NCBI GenBank assembly: GCA_943789465.1
Contig: CALSUF010000004.1
Coordinates: 1-64,000 of the forward strand
Direction: 5' to 3'
Origin: an uncultured Flavobacteriaceae bacterium
GTDB taxonomy: Bacteria; Bacteroidota; Bacteroidia; Flavobacteriales; Flavobacteriaceae
DNA length: 64,000 nt
Numbering within the stretch: position 1 is the stretch's first letter; each line of letters opens with the position of its first letter. The notes beneath the pieces were generated by a model. The model worked only from the letters and a program-made list of their open reading frames with translations, was not told where the DNA came from and ran no database searches. This document shows, one piece after another, positions 8,607 through 18,132 of the stretch. Both the position numbers and the translations under genes were made by a program.

Positions 8607-10268
8607 ATGAAAAACATCATCACATTAAGATATTTACTTCTAGTACTACTTTCAACATCTCTTGTAGGGTGTAGCAAGTCCTCAAGTTCTGGAAACTCAT
8701 CAAGAGCTACAGGTTGGCAAATTAACGCCAAAGAAGGTGGTTTTCAATACAATACAAATTTCAAAGAACAAGAAACAGCTCCAGGCCTAGTGTTTGTTGA
8801 AGGTGGAACCTTTACAATGGGAAAAGTGCAAGATGATGTCATGCACGACTGGAATAATTCTCCAAATCAACAGCATGTTCAGTCTTTTTATATGGATGAA
8901 ACGGAAGTCACTAACATGATGTATTTAGAGTATTTAGATTGGGTCAAGCGCGTATATCCACCAAGTGAACCAAAATTTAAAGCAATATATAATGGCGCCG
9001 TTCCAGATACATTGGTATGGAGAAACCGCTTAGGTTACAGTGAAATGATGGTCGACAATTACCTTCGCCATCCTGCTTTTAAAGACTATCCAGTTGTGGG
9101 AGTTAGTTGGATGCAAGCTGTTGAATTTGCAAACTGGAGATCAGATCGTGTTGCAGAAATGGGATTACAAAAAGAAGGATATCTTGAAAAAGATTCTCAC
9201 CTAACACACACGACTGCAGATAGTAATTTTAATATAAATACTTACATAAATGCACCAACCAAAGCTTATGGCGGAAATGATTCTATCACGATTCCAAATA
9301 AAAGAAGATCAAAAATAGAAAAAGATTCTACCCATATATACGCTACGCGGGAAACAGGTGCTATTTCTTTGAAATACCGCTTGCCAACTGAAGCAGAATG
9401 GGAATATGCAGCTTTGGGACTTACAGAACTTAGAAGTTACAATGTTTACAGAGGACGAAAAAAATACCCCTGGGATGGTAAATATTCACGATCCGGAGAT
9501 CGCAAAACAAAAGGAGATCAATTAGCAAACTTTAAACAAGGTAAAGGAGACTACGGTGGAATTTCTGGTTGGTCTGATGATGGTGCTGATATTACAAATC
9601 AAGTGATGTCCTATGCGCCTAACAACTTTGGAATTTATGATATGGCTGGTAATGTCGCTGAATGGGTTGCCGATGTCTACAGACCTATCGTAGATGATGA
9701 ATTTAGTGACTTTGGATACTATAGAGGTAATGTATATGGTAAGAATGCCATTGGAGAAGATGGAAGTGTTAAAGTTATTGGGATTGATGACATCGAATAT
9801 AAAACGCTTTCAAACGGAAAACTAATTGCTACAGGACTTCCAGGTCAAATAAGTCAAATACCGGTGGACGAAGATGAAACTTATTTGCGTACCAATTTTG
9901 ACAAAAGCAACAATATTAACTACCGTGATGGTGATGCTAGGTCTTCAAGATTCTTTGATGATTTTGAAGAAGAAGATACTGATAATGAAGCTGTTACGCG
10001 AAAAATGTACAACTCTCCAAATCATAGTGTGTCAACAAATGACACAGGTGTGGAAAGACAATATGACAAGTCAGACGTTAGAACCTCACTTATTAATGAC
10101 CAAGTAAGAGTTTACAAAGGGGGCTCTTGGAAAGATAGAGAATACTGGCTCGATCCAGCACAAAGACGTTATTATCCAGAAGATATGGCAACAGATTATA
10201 TCGGATTTAGATGTGCAATGTCTAGAGTAGGATCTAAATCAATTTCGAAAAAGAAACGAAAAAATTAA
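8607..10268 (+). CDS. gldJ: gliding motility lipoprotein GldJ
   Basis: GldJ is an outer-membrane lipoprotein needed for gliding and for stability of the T9SS motor partner GldK. The lipobox SLVGC marks the lipidated Cys at about residue 22. The body is a formylglycine-generating-enzyme-like (SUMF1) fold, with FVEGGTFTMG, the VSWMQAVEFANWRS segment, YRLPTEAEWEYAA, DMAGNVAEWVADVY and the C-terminal GGSWKDREYW plus YIGFRCAM. In this family the fold is structural, not catalytic. An acidic insert near residue 455 (DDFEEEDTDNE) is seen. I start at ATG 8607, because the open frame begins two codons earlier at a TTG. The gene diverges from porU and is followed by a terminator and murF, as in other flavobacteria. 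Confidence 0.96.
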   Translation: MKNIITLRYLLLVLLSTSLVGCSKSSSSGNSSRATGWQINAKEGGFQYNTNFKEQETAPGLVFVEGGTFTMGKVQDDVMHDWNNSPNQQHVQSFYMDETEVTNMMYLEYLDWVKRVYPPSEPKFKAIYNGAVPDTLVWRNRLGYSEMMVDNYLRHPAFKDYPVVGVSWMQAVEFANWRSDRVAEMGLQKEGYLEKDSHLTHTTADSNFNINTYINAPTKAYGGNDSITIPNKRRSKIEKDSTHIYATRETGAISLKYRLPTEAEWEYAALGLTELRSYNVYRGRKKYPWDGKYSRSGDRKTKGDQLANFKQGKGDYGGISGWSDDGADITNQVMSYAPNNFGIYDMAGNVAEWVADVYRPIVDDEFSDFGYYRGNVYGKNAIGEDGSVKVIGIDDIEYKTLSNGKLIATGLPGQISQIPVDEDETYLRTNFDKSNNINYRDGDARSSRFFDDFEEEDTDNEAVTRKMYNSPNHSVSTNDTGVERQYDKSDVRTSLINDQVRVYKGGSWKDREYWLDPAQRRYYPEDMATDYIGFRCAMSRVGSKSISKKKRKN

Positions 10269-10291
10269 CTTTTTTCACTTCAAATAATATT

Positions 10292-10327
10292 AAGTCCTAT
10301 CAATTATAATTGTTAGGACTTTTTTTA
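10292..10327 (+). terminator. rho-independent terminator after gldJ
   Basis: The stem AGTCCTA/TAGGACT with an AT-rich loop is followed by seven Ts. It lies 24 bases beyond the gldJ stop and just ahead of murF. Confidence 0.75.
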
Positions 10328-10339
10328 TATTTTTAGGAT

Positions 10340-11623
10340 ATGGAATTACATCAAATTCATCACTTATTTTTAAACAGCTCTGGGGTTTCAACAGACACAC
10401 GAAACATTGTAAAAAACTCCCTTTTTTTTGCCCTAAAAGGGACTAACTTTAATGGAAACACCTTTGCACAACAAGCACTTGAAGGTGGAGCGAGCTATGC
10501 TGTTATTGATGAGGTTAGCGGTCTTAATGATGAGCGTTTTATTTTGGTCGACAACGTATTAGAAACCTTGCAAACACTCGCTAATTTTCATAGAAAACAT
10601 CTCGAATTGCCCATAATTGCATTGACGGGGAGTAATGGTAAAACAACTACAAAAGAGTTGATCCATGCCGTATTAAAGCCCTATTTCAAAACCGTAGCAA
10701 CTATAGGGAATTTAAATAACCACATAGGAGTACCTTTAACTCTTTTAGCCATGACTGCCGATACTGAAATTGGCATTGTAGAAATGGGAGCAAATCATGC
10801 AAAAGAAATTGCCATGCTTTGCGAAATTGCCCAACCAAACATCGGCTACATCACCAATTTTGGAAAAGCCCATTTAGAAGGATTTGGATCCAAAGAAGGC
10901 ATCGTAAAAGCCAAAAGTGAATTGTATGACTACCTAAAAGTGAATTCGGGGTTAATTATTTTAAACTCTGATGATTCCAAACAAGTCGTACAAGTGGGTG
11001 CTTATGATCCTGTATATACATTTTCAGAATCTCTGCAAACATCCGTAAATGTGAAGCTAACACGTAAACACCCATTTTTGAGTGTAGCGCTTAAAGAAAC
11101 AGTGATTAAAACACAGCTTGTTGGATCTTATAATTTTCATAATATTGCAGCGGCTTTGGCTATTGGAACCCATTATAAGCTTACGCCCTTACAGCTCAAA
11201 CAAGGGATTGAATCCTATATTCCTGCAAATAACCGATCGCAAATCATCCAGCAACACTCCAATGAAATATTACTAGACGCCTACAACGCCAACCCGAGCA
11301 GTATGGAAGTTGCTTTGGATAATTTTAATAGCATTCAAAATTCGCAAAAAATCGCTATTTTAGGAGATATGTTTGAGTTGGGAACAATGACCTCTAAAGA
11401 ACATTTAGAGGTTGTAAGCCAAGCAATAGCAACCAAAGGATGCGTATTTTACTTTGTTGGAACTCATTTTTTTGAACAAAAAACAGACCATCCAAAGCTC
11501 CAGTTTTTCGAAACCTTTCAAGACCTTCAATTGCACTTAGAACAATCAACCATTTCAAACACGAGTGTTTTGATAAAAGGCTCACGAGGTATGGCCTTGG
11601 AGCGAGTTCTGGAATTGATTTAA
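10340..11623 (+). CDS. murF: UDP-N-acetylmuramoyl-tripeptide--D-alanyl-D-alanine ligase
   Basis: MurF adds the D-Ala-D-Ala dipeptide to UDP-MurNAc-tripeptide, the last cytoplasmic step of the peptidoglycan precursor. The 427 residues follow the Mur ligase plan. The N-terminal UDP-binding domain carries SSGVSTDTRNI. The ATP-binding centre holds the P-loop ALTGSNGKTTTKEL (about 92-105), NLNNHIGVPLTLL and EMGANHAKEI. The C-terminal domain includes LLDAYNANPSSMEVAL and ILGDMFELG. The start ATG lies 13 bases past the gldJ terminator T run, so it may depend on read-through or on a promoter within the intergenic sequence. No other mur gene is nearby. Confidence 0.95.
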   Translation: MELHQIHHLFLNSSGVSTDTRNIVKNSLFFALKGTNFNGNTFAQQALEGGASYAVIDEVSGLNDERFILVDNVLETLQTLANFHRKHLELPIIALTGSNGKTTTKELIHAVLKPYFKTVATIGNLNNHIGVPLTLLAMTADTEIGIVEMGANHAKEIAMLCEIAQPNIGYITNFGKAHLEGFGSKEGIVKAKSELYDYLKVNSGLIILNSDDSKQVVQVGAYDPVYTFSESLQTSVNVKLTRKHPFLSVALKETVIKTQLVGSYNFHNIAAALAIGTHYKLTPLQLKQGIESYIPANNRSQIIQQHSNEILLDAYNANPSSMEVALDNFNSIQNSQKIAILGDMFELGTMTSKEHLEVVSQAIATKGCVFYFVGTHFFEQKTDHPKLQFFETFQDLQLHLEQSTISNTSVLIKGSRGMALERVLELI

Positions 11624-11923
11624 TTAAATTTAAAGGGCATAAGTAAAAAGGGGTTAAATTTTTTTTTCCAATCTGAACTCCTTTCAGACTCTCATACAAT
11701 ATAATCTCTAGTCAATTAAGATTGTGAAATAAATTAATAACGACTAATTTTTTGTTATTCAGATACCCTCTTTTTGTTGCTTTAAGTCAGGCTTGACCGT
11801 TTTTTTTTAAATGAAAAGCAGTAGGATACCCTGAAAAAAAATTATTTTGAGTTGTAAATAAAAAGTAATAAATTTTATTTCAATACAAAAGGTATTTGTA
11901 TATTTGAGTAAAATTAACCAATT
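11624..11923. other. 300-bp AT-rich intergenic region
   Basis: No gene is seen here. The sequence is AT-rich with long T and A runs. Two copies of GATACCCT occur (near 11761 and 11825). A TATATTTG element at 11899-11906 fits a -7 box for the next gene, although no TTG lies at the right distance upstream. I found no clear terminator for murF. Confidence 0.6.
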
Positions 11924-12619
11924 ATGAAATATTTTATTCTAGTACTACTATGCGTACCAAGCATGGTTGTTAGTCAAATATTAACCGTTATTGATGGAGC
12001 TTCAATTGCAATTGAAAACACAGCATCTATTTCTTTAGATGGACTCACAATAGCGCCTAGCGACTCCTATGTCATTACAGGCGCAAACACTGTTTCAGTC
12101 ACCAATAACCCTGTAGAAGTTAATGAGAACAGTAGTGTCAATAGAGTTTATGAACTTTCAACAGCTTTGAGTGATTTTTCTGGAACGCTTGTTTTTGCGT
12201 ATGCAGAGGACGAACTTAATGGTATTGCTGAATCTGATTTAGTACTAGAAACTCTAAGTACTGACGGCGTTTGGAATAGCTATGAGGCAGATGTAGACGA
12301 TGCGAATAACACTTTAAGCTATGATTTTACAAATTTAGAATTCACAAAAATCACAGCCAGCTCGGTCAATGCGAGTCTTACTGTCGAAGAAATTGCTAAA
12401 AATGATTTTGTGAAAGTGTATCCAAATCCAACAACCGATAAACTGATCATTGTTTCAAAAAATATTAAGAACTCTATTTTGTACAACATCAATGGACAAA
12501 AAGTATTAGAAACTGACCGCAACGAATTGAATGTTTCACAACTTCCAATTGGAGTTTACTTATTACACACCTCCAATAACCAAAACCAATTGTCAACTTT
12601 TAAGATTATTAAAAAATAA
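11924..12619 (+). CDS. small T9SS type A sorting-domain protein
   Basis: This 231-residue secreted protein has a signal peptide (MKYFILVLLCVPSMVVSQ). The middle of about 140 residues is Ser/Thr/Asn/Asp-rich and I do not recognise it. The C-terminal type A sorting domain is clear: VKVYPNPTTDKLIIVS, ILYNINGQKVLE, LPIGVYLLH, ending in FKIIKK. PorU would cleave the domain on export, so the mature protein is probably a small surface-anchored or released product. The gene stands alone, with an apparent -7 element TATATTTG 18 bases upstream and a terminator shared with tRNA-Val downstream. The function of the mature part is unknown. Confidence 0.85.
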   Translation: MKYFILVLLCVPSMVVSQILTVIDGASIAIENTASISLDGLTIAPSDSYVITGANTVSVTNNPVEVNENSSVNRVYELSTALSDFSGTLVFAYAEDELNGIAESDLVLETLSTDGVWNSYEADVDDANNTLSYDFTNLEFTKITASSVNASLTVEEIAKNDFVKVYPNPTTDKLIIVSKNIKNSILYNINGQKVLETDRNELNVSQLPIGVYLLHTSNNQNQLSTFKIIKK

Positions 12620-12771
12620 AAAAATTAATAGCTGTTTTATTTCCTAATGATGATGATTTTTGTAATTCGTATAGCAAAAATAGTGATGGGAATTATTTAG
12701 AAATTTCTTATGTATATAATTAAGTACTGATACATTAAATTCATATTCTATTATAAATAGATATTTCGACT

Positions 12772-12802
12772 AAAAAAACCACTCATAACGAGTGGTTTTT
12801 TT
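12772..12802. terminator. bidirectional terminator between the T9SS cargo gene and tRNA-Val
   Basis: AAAAACCACTC, a 5-nt loop and GAGTGGTTTTT form a strong stem with T runs on both strands. On the minus strand it begins two bases after the 3' end of tRNA-Val. On the plus strand it could also end the upstream gene. Confidence 0.8.
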
Positions 12803-12803
12803 G

Positions 12804-12878
12804 TGGGTCATACTGGATTCGAACCAGTGACTTCTACCCTGTCAAGGTAACACTCTGAACCAACTGAGTTAATGACCC
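12804..12878 (-). tRNA. tRNA-Val (anticodon GAC)
   Basis: Read on the minus strand, the acceptor stem GGGTCAT/ATGACCC closes the cloverleaf. The anticodon stem TTACC/GGTAG holds the loop TTGACAG, giving anticodon GAC. The T arm is ACTGG-TTCGAAT-CCAGT. The discriminator is A and no CCA is encoded. The length is 75 nt. Confidence 0.93.
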
Positions 12879-13010
12879 TCTTGCAAAGAGTGGTAAAAAT
12901 ACTAATATCTTTTTATTATGTATCTTTATTTTTTAATTTATAATTAACCAAAATTTAGAATCTTGATATTTTTAACCAATCAAACATTTCCCAATTATAT
13001 AATCAAGTTC

Positions 13011-13688
13011 ATGTCAGATGAATGGATCGTTAATAATTGTGCTGTTTTAGTAGTCATTATTTTTGTGTTAATGCTGGGTCGTTTTTTGTCGCGACAACAA
13101 AATGTTAGAGTCACTTATTTTATGGGTGTAATTTTGTTTTTTACTTCTGTGGTCACACCCTTGCGTACGGCTTTGAATGGACACTGGAATATAGTCACAG
13201 ATTTGCCGTTTCATTTATGTGGAATTTCAGGTTTGATTTGTTCTTTTCTACCCTTTTTGAAACGTAAACAAGGACTATTTGATTTTGTGTTTTATACTGG
13301 AATTATCGGAGGAATCATGTCCGTACTCACCCCACAAATGAATGGTTTTGATGGCAGTGATTTTTCGTACTTAGAATACTATGTAAGGCATGTACTCATC
13401 TTTTTGATGCCCTTATACATGCTTCAAAATTTAAACATCAGACCTTCAAAATATTCAGTTCTTAGATCTTTTGGTATTCTAAATATTTTGTTGATAATCA
13501 TCATGCCTTTAAACTTCTATTTAGGTTCCAATTATATGTATTTGGCAGAACCACCACAAGCTAATAATCCTTTAATCATCGGCGTTTGGCCCTATTATTT
13601 GTTATGGTTTGAATTATTTATCATTATTTTAATGTCTATTTTTTATGGACTTTCTACCATAAAATTCGATACAAAAAAAACGAACTAA
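13011..13688 (+). CDS. TIGR02206/YwaF-like integral membrane protein
   Basis: This polytopic inner-membrane protein of about 225 residues is of unknown function. Six or more hydrophobic segments are visible. The conserved stretch LPFHLCGISGLICSFLPF fits the YwaF/TMEM164-like family, which typically has LPLHLC at this place, and FYTGIIGGIMSVLTP follows. I prefer the ATG at 13011 (MSDEWIVNN). The frame is open from a TTG at 12963, but TTG starts are uncommon and that extension adds no recognisable segment. It stands between tRNA-Val and an M28 peptidase gene with no obvious functional link. Confidence 0.72.
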   Translation: MSDEWIVNNCAVLVVIIFVLMLGRFLSRQQNVRVTYFMGVILFFTSVVTPLRTALNGHWNIVTDLPFHLCGISGLICSFLPFLKRKQGLFDFVFYTGIIGGIMSVLTPQMNGFDGSDFSYLEYYVRHVLIFLMPLYMLQNLNIRPSKYSVLRSFGILNILLIIIMPLNFYLGSNYMYLAEPPQANNPLIIGVWPYYLLWFELFIIILMSIFYGLSTIKFDTKKTN

Positions 13689-13747
13689 ATAATGTTGTGA
13701 ACGGACTTTACTATCTTAGCTACTAAAACTAATATATACCTCATCCT

Positions 13748-14686
13748 ATGAAACTCAAAACTCTACTTTTAGCTGGCCTATTTGTTCAAATAGCGTTCGC
13801 ACAAGACTTTGAAAAAGTAAAGCCACAAGACCTCCGATCCAGTGTTGATTTTTTAAGTTCTGACGTTCTTAAAGGCCGTGAAACCGCAACTCAAGGCGAA
13901 CTTGTGGCGGCGCAATTTATTCGATCAAAATTTATAGAAGCCGGTATTAAACCCTATTTTAACACCTATTTTGACACCTTCGAATCTACGCGGTTTAAAG
14001 GCGTTAATGTTGTTGGTTTCATTGAAGGAAGTGACCCAGAATTAAAAGATGAGATAGTGCTATTGGGTGCGCATTATGATCATATTGGCCTAGGTCCAAA
14101 AGTTAAAAACGATTCTATAGCCAATGGCGCTAATGACAATGCATCAGGTACTGCAGCCGTATTGGCAATTGCCAACCGGTTGGCTCGATTAGGAACCAAC
14201 AAACGCTCCGTTATTGTGGCCTTATTCTCAGGAGAAGAAAAAGGATTGTTAGGTTCCAAAGCTTTGGCAAAAAAAATAAAAGCACAAAATACTGATCTAT
14301 ATACCATGCTCAATTTTGAAATGATTGGCGTCCCGTTTATAGATCGTGATTATGAAATTTTTCTAACAGGATATGAATTGTCTAATTTAGGAGGTAAATT
14401 AAATACCTATACTAATTCTACCATAGTTGGTATTTCAGATGTTGCTAAAAAGTACAACCTTTTTAAACGTTCTGATAATTATTCGTTTTATAAAGAATTT
14501 AAAGTGCCCAGTCATACCATTTCTTCTTGCGATTTGACTAATTTTGATTTTTATCATCATGTAGATGATGAAATTGACCAATTAGATTTCGTTTTTATGG
14601 CGACAACAATTAATAAATTAATACCTGGAATCTTGCAAATTTGCAATACCGATTCCAAAGAAATACAAATGTATGAAACCAACTAA
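13748..14686 (+). CDS. M28-family zinc aminopeptidase, secreted
   Basis: This 312-residue exported metallopeptidase has a signal peptide ending AFAQ. The M28 dizinc ligands can be followed in order: GAHYDHIG, NGANDNASGTAA, SGEEKGLLGS with the catalytic Glu pair, NFEMIG, and the terminal HHVDDEID. Members cleave N-terminal residues from peptides in the periplasm or outside. There is no C-terminal sorting domain, so it should stay in the periplasm unless released. Its 3' end overlaps the next gene by 14 bases, which suggests translational coupling with an SDR of no evident related function. Confidence 0.9.
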   Translation: MKLKTLLLAGLFVQIAFAQDFEKVKPQDLRSSVDFLSSDVLKGRETATQGELVAAQFIRSKFIEAGIKPYFNTYFDTFESTRFKGVNVVGFIEGSDPELKDEIVLLGAHYDHIGLGPKVKNDSIANGANDNASGTAAVLAIANRLARLGTNKRSVIVALFSGEEKGLLGSKALAKKIKAQNTDLYTMLNFEMIGVPFIDRDYEIFLTGYELSNLGGKLNTYTNSTIVGISDVAKKYNLFKRSDNYSFYKEFKVPSHTISSCDLTNFDFYHHVDDEIDQLDFVFMATTINKLIPGILQICNTDSKEIQMYETN

Positions 14687-15362
14687 AACAGTTATAATTA
14701 CAGGAACAAGCCGTGGTATTGGATTTGAACTCGTCCATCTTTTTGCCAATGCTGGCTATCATGTTTTGGCACTGTCCAGAAATGCTACCCCTGTTTCTAA
14801 CCTAAACTTTGAAAACATCACTGCCTTGTCTTTTGACTTGAGTAAATCCGGAGATTACGATCGTGTAGAAACCTTTGTAAAAAATGAATGGGCTCATGTT
14901 GAGATTTTGATTAACAATGCAGGAACCCTTTTAAATAAGCCGTTTACAGACACCACTTTTGAAGACTTTAAACAAGTCTATACAACCAATGTTTTTGGAG
15001 TGGCCGAACTCACTCGCCGTATGATCCCATTCATGCCAAAAAAAGGGCATGTCGTTACCATCAGTTCTATGGGAGGCGTGCAAGGTTCTGTAAAATTCCC
15101 AGGACTGTCAGCCTACAGTTCCAGTAAAGGCGCAGTGATTACACTCACTGAACTGCTTGCAGAAGAATATAAAGAATCAGGCCCCTCGTTTAATGTATTG
15201 GCACTGGGAGCTGTACAAACCGAAATGTTAGCCGAAGCCTTTCCAGGCTATGAAGCGCCCACAACCGCTACTGAAATGGCCAACTATATTTTTGAATTCG
15301 CCAAAAACAGTCAGCAATTCTATAACGGTAAATTATTACAAATATCAAACTCTACCCCTTAG
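14673..15362 (+). CDS. SDR-family NAD(P)-dependent oxidoreductase
   Basis: This short-chain dehydrogenase has 229 residues with a Rossmann fold. The nucleotide-binding motif TGTSRGIGFELV lies at the N-terminus. The INNAG motif is near residue 90, the catalytic Ser is in TISSMGG and the YSSSKGA motif carries the catalytic Tyr and Lys. The substrate cannot be told from sequence. It starts inside the end of the M28 peptidase gene. A 108-bp gap containing a possible -7 element TACTTTTG (15440-15447) then leads to ffh. Confidence 0.9.
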   Translation: MKPTKTVIITGTSRGIGFELVHLFANAGYHVLALSRNATPVSNLNFENITALSFDLSKSGDYDRVETFVKNEWAHVEILINNAGTLLNKPFTDTTFEDFKQVYTTNVFGVAELTRRMIPFMPKKGHVVTISSMGGVQGSVKFPGLSAYSSSKGAVITLTELLAEEYKESGPSFNVLALGAVQTEMLAEAFPGYEAPTTATEMANYIFEFAKNSQQFYNGKLLQISNSTP

Positions 15363-15470
15363 CCTGATTTTCATTGTGAATTAAAAATAAACCCATGTGT
15401 TTAACAGCTTATTAACGGTTTTAAAATAAAATATTTCTTTACTTTTGTAATTCGATAAAAACCGCATTTT

Positions 15471-16802
15471 ATGTTCAATAGTTTAAGTGAAAAATTAGAT
15501 AAAGCCCTTCATGTCCTCAAAGGACACGGGCGTATCTCAGAAATCAATGTTGCCGAAACACTCAAAGAAGTGCGACGCGCATTGTTGGATGCCGATGTGA
15601 ATTATAAAATTGCTAAAGAGTTTACCAATCGGGTCAAGGAAAAAGCACTCGGTCAAAACGTTTTAACCACACTTCAGCCGGGCCAATTAATGGTCAAAAT
15701 TGTAAAAGACGAATTGACCACACTAATGGGTGGTGATGTTGAAGGAATTAATATATCAGCCACGCCAAGTGTGATTTTAATGTCCGGTTTACAAGGATCA
15801 GGTAAAACCACTTTTTCTGGAAAACTTGCCAATTATTTAAAAACAAAAAAATCCAAAAAACCAATGCTTGTCGCTTGTGACGTCTACCGTCCTGCGGCTA
15901 TTGATCAGTTGCATATAGTTGGAGAACAAGTAGGTGTTGAAGTTTATAGCGATCAGGGAAATAACGATCCCGTAGCCATCGCAAAAGCGGGTATAGCCCA
16001 GGCCAAAGCCAAAGGCTGTAACGTAGTGATTATAGATACCGCAGGTCGTTTGGCAGTCGATGAAGCCATGATGACTGAAATTGCCAATATTCATAAAGCA
16101 ATCCAGCCCCAAGAAACGCTTTTTGTAGTGGATGCAATGACAGGTCAAGATGCAGTCAATACAGCCAAAGCCTTTAATGATATTTTGAATTTTGATGGAG
16201 TTATTCTTACCAAATTAGATGGGGATACTCGTGGTGGAGCTGCCATTTCCATAAAATCAGTAGTCAATAAACCAATTAAATTTATTGGTACTGGTGAAAA
16301 AATGGAAGCCATTGATGTATTCTACCCTGCACGTATGGCCGAGCGAATTTTAGGGATGGGAGATGTCGTTTCCTTAGTTGAACGTGCACAAGAACAATTT
16401 GATGAGCAAGAAGCTCGAAAAATTCAAAAGAAAATTGCCAAAAACCAATTTGGGTTTGATGACTTTTTATCACAAATTCAGCAGGTTAAAAAGATGGGTA
16501 ATATGAAAGACCTTATGGGAATGATCCCTGGGGCTGGAAAAATGATGAAAGATATTGATGTCGATGACGACGCTTTCAAACATATAGAAGCCATTATTCA
16601 TTCCATGACCCCAGAAGAACGAACCAAGCCAACCCTCTTGAATGCCAGCCGTAAAAAACGAATTGGAGCCGGATCGGGAACTTCCATCCAACAAGTCAAT
16701 CAATTGATGAAACAATTCGATCAAATGAGTAAAATGATGAAGATGATGCAAGGTGGTGGCGGTAAAAAAATGATGCAAATGATGAAAAATATGCCCCGAT
16801 AG
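15471..16802 (+). CDS. ffh: signal recognition particle protein Ffh
   Basis: Ffh binds signal sequences and SRP RNA and targets nascent membrane proteins through FtsY. The 443 residues show the N domain, then the G domain with P-loop LQGSGKTTFSGKLA, CDVYRPAAIDQL, IDTAGRLAVDE and TKLDGDTRGGA. The methionine-rich M domain follows, ending KMMKMMQGGGGKKMMQMM. The length and order are standard. No 4.5S RNA gene was noticed nearby. folD follows after 24 bases, probably in the same transcript. Confidence 0.97.
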   Translation: MFNSLSEKLDKALHVLKGHGRISEINVAETLKEVRRALLDADVNYKIAKEFTNRVKEKALGQNVLTTLQPGQLMVKIVKDELTTLMGGDVEGINISATPSVILMSGLQGSGKTTFSGKLANYLKTKKSKKPMLVACDVYRPAAIDQLHIVGEQVGVEVYSDQGNNDPVAIAKAGIAQAKAKGCNVVIIDTAGRLAVDEAMMTEIANIHKAIQPQETLFVVDAMTGQDAVNTAKAFNDILNFDGVILTKLDGDTRGGAAISIKSVVNKPIKFIGTGEKMEAIDVFYPARMAERILGMGDVVSLVERAQEQFDEQEARKIQKKIAKNQFGFDDFLSQIQQVKKMGNMKDLMGMIPGAGKMMKDIDVDDDAFKHIEAIIHSMTPEERTKPTLLNASRKKRIGAGSGTSIQQVNQLMKQFDQMSKMMKMMQGGGGKKMMQMMKNMPR

Positions 16803-16826
16803 TTTTAAATTAACGACCAGATTACA

Positions 16827-17717
16827 ATGATTTTACTAGACGGAAAACAAACAAGTGCAGATTTAAAGGTAGAAATTGCTGATGCGGTTTCAAAAATAAA
16901 AAATCAAGGAAAACGCGCTCCACACTTGGCCGCGATTCTTGTGGGAACCAACGGTGCCAGTATGACTTATGTTGGCGCTAAGGTCAAAGCCTGTGAACTC
17001 GTAGGGTTCGATTCTACATTGATAGATTTACCAGTTGAAACCACAGAAGACGAGCTGTTGTCTCAAATACAGGCGCTAAACAACAATCCAGCAATTGATG
17101 GGTTTATTGTACAGCTTCCATTGCCAGAACATATCGATGAACAAAAGGTACTGATGGCCGTACATCCCGATAAAGATGTAGATGGTTTTCATCCCATGAA
17201 TGTAGGGCGTATGGCCTTGGATTTACCAACGTTTTTACCCGCAACGCCTTATGGAATTATGGAGCTTTTAGAACGTTATAAAGTCCCAACCTCTGGAAAA
17301 CATGTCGTAGTAATTGGAAGAAGCCATATTGTTGGTCGTCCTATGAGTATTTTAATGAGTCAGAAACGTCCTGCTGGTGATGCGACTGTAACCATTGCAC
17401 ATAGCCGCACAACTAATTTAGCAGAACTCACTTTAGATGCTGATATTGTGGTTGCCGCCTTAGGAATTCCAGAATTTTTAACAGCAGAAATGGTGAAGCC
17501 AGGAGCGGTTATTATTGATGTAGGTATCACCAGAGTGCCAGACGAAACTAAGAAAAGAGGCTATCGCATCGCTGGGGATGTACACTTTGAAAGTGTTGCC
17601 GAAAAAGCAAGTTATATCACGCCGGTTCCTGGTGGGGTGGGGCCAATGACCATTGCCATGTTACTAAAAAACACATTGCTTGCTTGTGAGCGTCATACTG
17701 CCAATACTTCTATTTAG
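16827..17717 (+). CDS. folD: bifunctional methylenetetrahydrofolate dehydrogenase/cyclohydrolase FolD
   Basis: FolD interconverts 5,10-methylene-THF and 10-formyl-THF for one-carbon metabolism. The 296 residues contain the active-site region [10 protein letters not shown] with the catalytic Lys, the substrate-loop [19 protein letters not shown], the dinucleotide-binding [10 protein letters not shown] and the C-terminal [11 protein letters not shown]. It lies 24 bases after ffh. Its last 8 bases overlap the 3' end of a convergent VOC-protein gene. Confidence 0.96.
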   Translation: MILLDGKQTSADLKVEIADAVSKIKNQGKRAPHLAAILVGTNGASMTYVGAKVKACELVGFDSTLIDLPVETTEDELLSQIQALNNNPAIDGFIVQLPLPEHIDEQKVLMAVHPDKDVDGFHPMNVGRMALDLPTFLPATPYGIMELLERYKVPTSGKHVVVIGRSHIVGRPMSILMSQKRPAGDATVTIAHSRTTNLAELTLDADIVVAALGIPEFLTAEMVKPGAVIIDVGITRVPDETKKRGYRIAGDVHFESVAEKASYITPVPGGVGPMTIAMLLKNTLLACERHTANTSI

Positions 17718-18132
17718 CAAAAATCTGAGACGTATTTTTAAAGGCTTTAAACTCTAAAGCATTTCCTGCAGGATCATAAAAAAAGAGTGTAGCCTGTTCT
17801 CCAACTTGTCCTTCAAATCGGATATAAGGTTCAATAATAAAATCTATCTTTTTTGATTTCAAATGTTCTGAAAACGTTTTAAAATCTTCCCATGGAAGAA
17901 TGACTCCAAAATGAGGAACAGGCACCTGTTTACCATCTACCTTATTCACGTGAAGATCTGTTTCTTCTTCTTTTGGTTTGAAGTGAATCACCAACTGATG
18001 TCCAAAAAAATTAAAATCAACCCAATGATCGCTATGGCGGCCTTCTTCACAGCCCAGAATGTCTCTATAAAATATACGACATACTTCTAGATTCCAAACA
18101 GGGATGGCCAAATGAAAAGGTGCTACAGACAT
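17710..18132 (-). CDS. VOC-family (glyoxalase/dioxygenase-like) protein
   Basis: This single vicinal-oxygen-chelate protein has 140 residues in two beta-alpha-beta-beta-beta modules. It begins with [27 protein letters not shown], where the His is a likely metal ligand, and ends with [15 protein letters not shown], where the Glu is another. No specific substrate can be assigned. Its start codon shares a base with the stop of the upstream pseudouridine synthase gene, so the two are transcribed together. Its 3' end overlaps folD by 8 bases on the opposite strand. Confidence 0.85.
   Translation of the reverse strand: MSVAPFHLAIPVWNLEVCRIFYRDILGCEEGRHSDHWVDFNFFGHQLVIHFKPKEEETDLHVNKVDGKQVPVPHFGVILPWEDFKTFSEHLKSKKIDFIIEPYIRFEGQVGEQATLFFYDPAGNALEFKAFKNTSQIFAK

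Noticed and set aside
10292-10327. Riboswitch upstream of murF
   Set aside because: The only structure is a simple hairpin followed by a T run after gldJ, which is a terminator.
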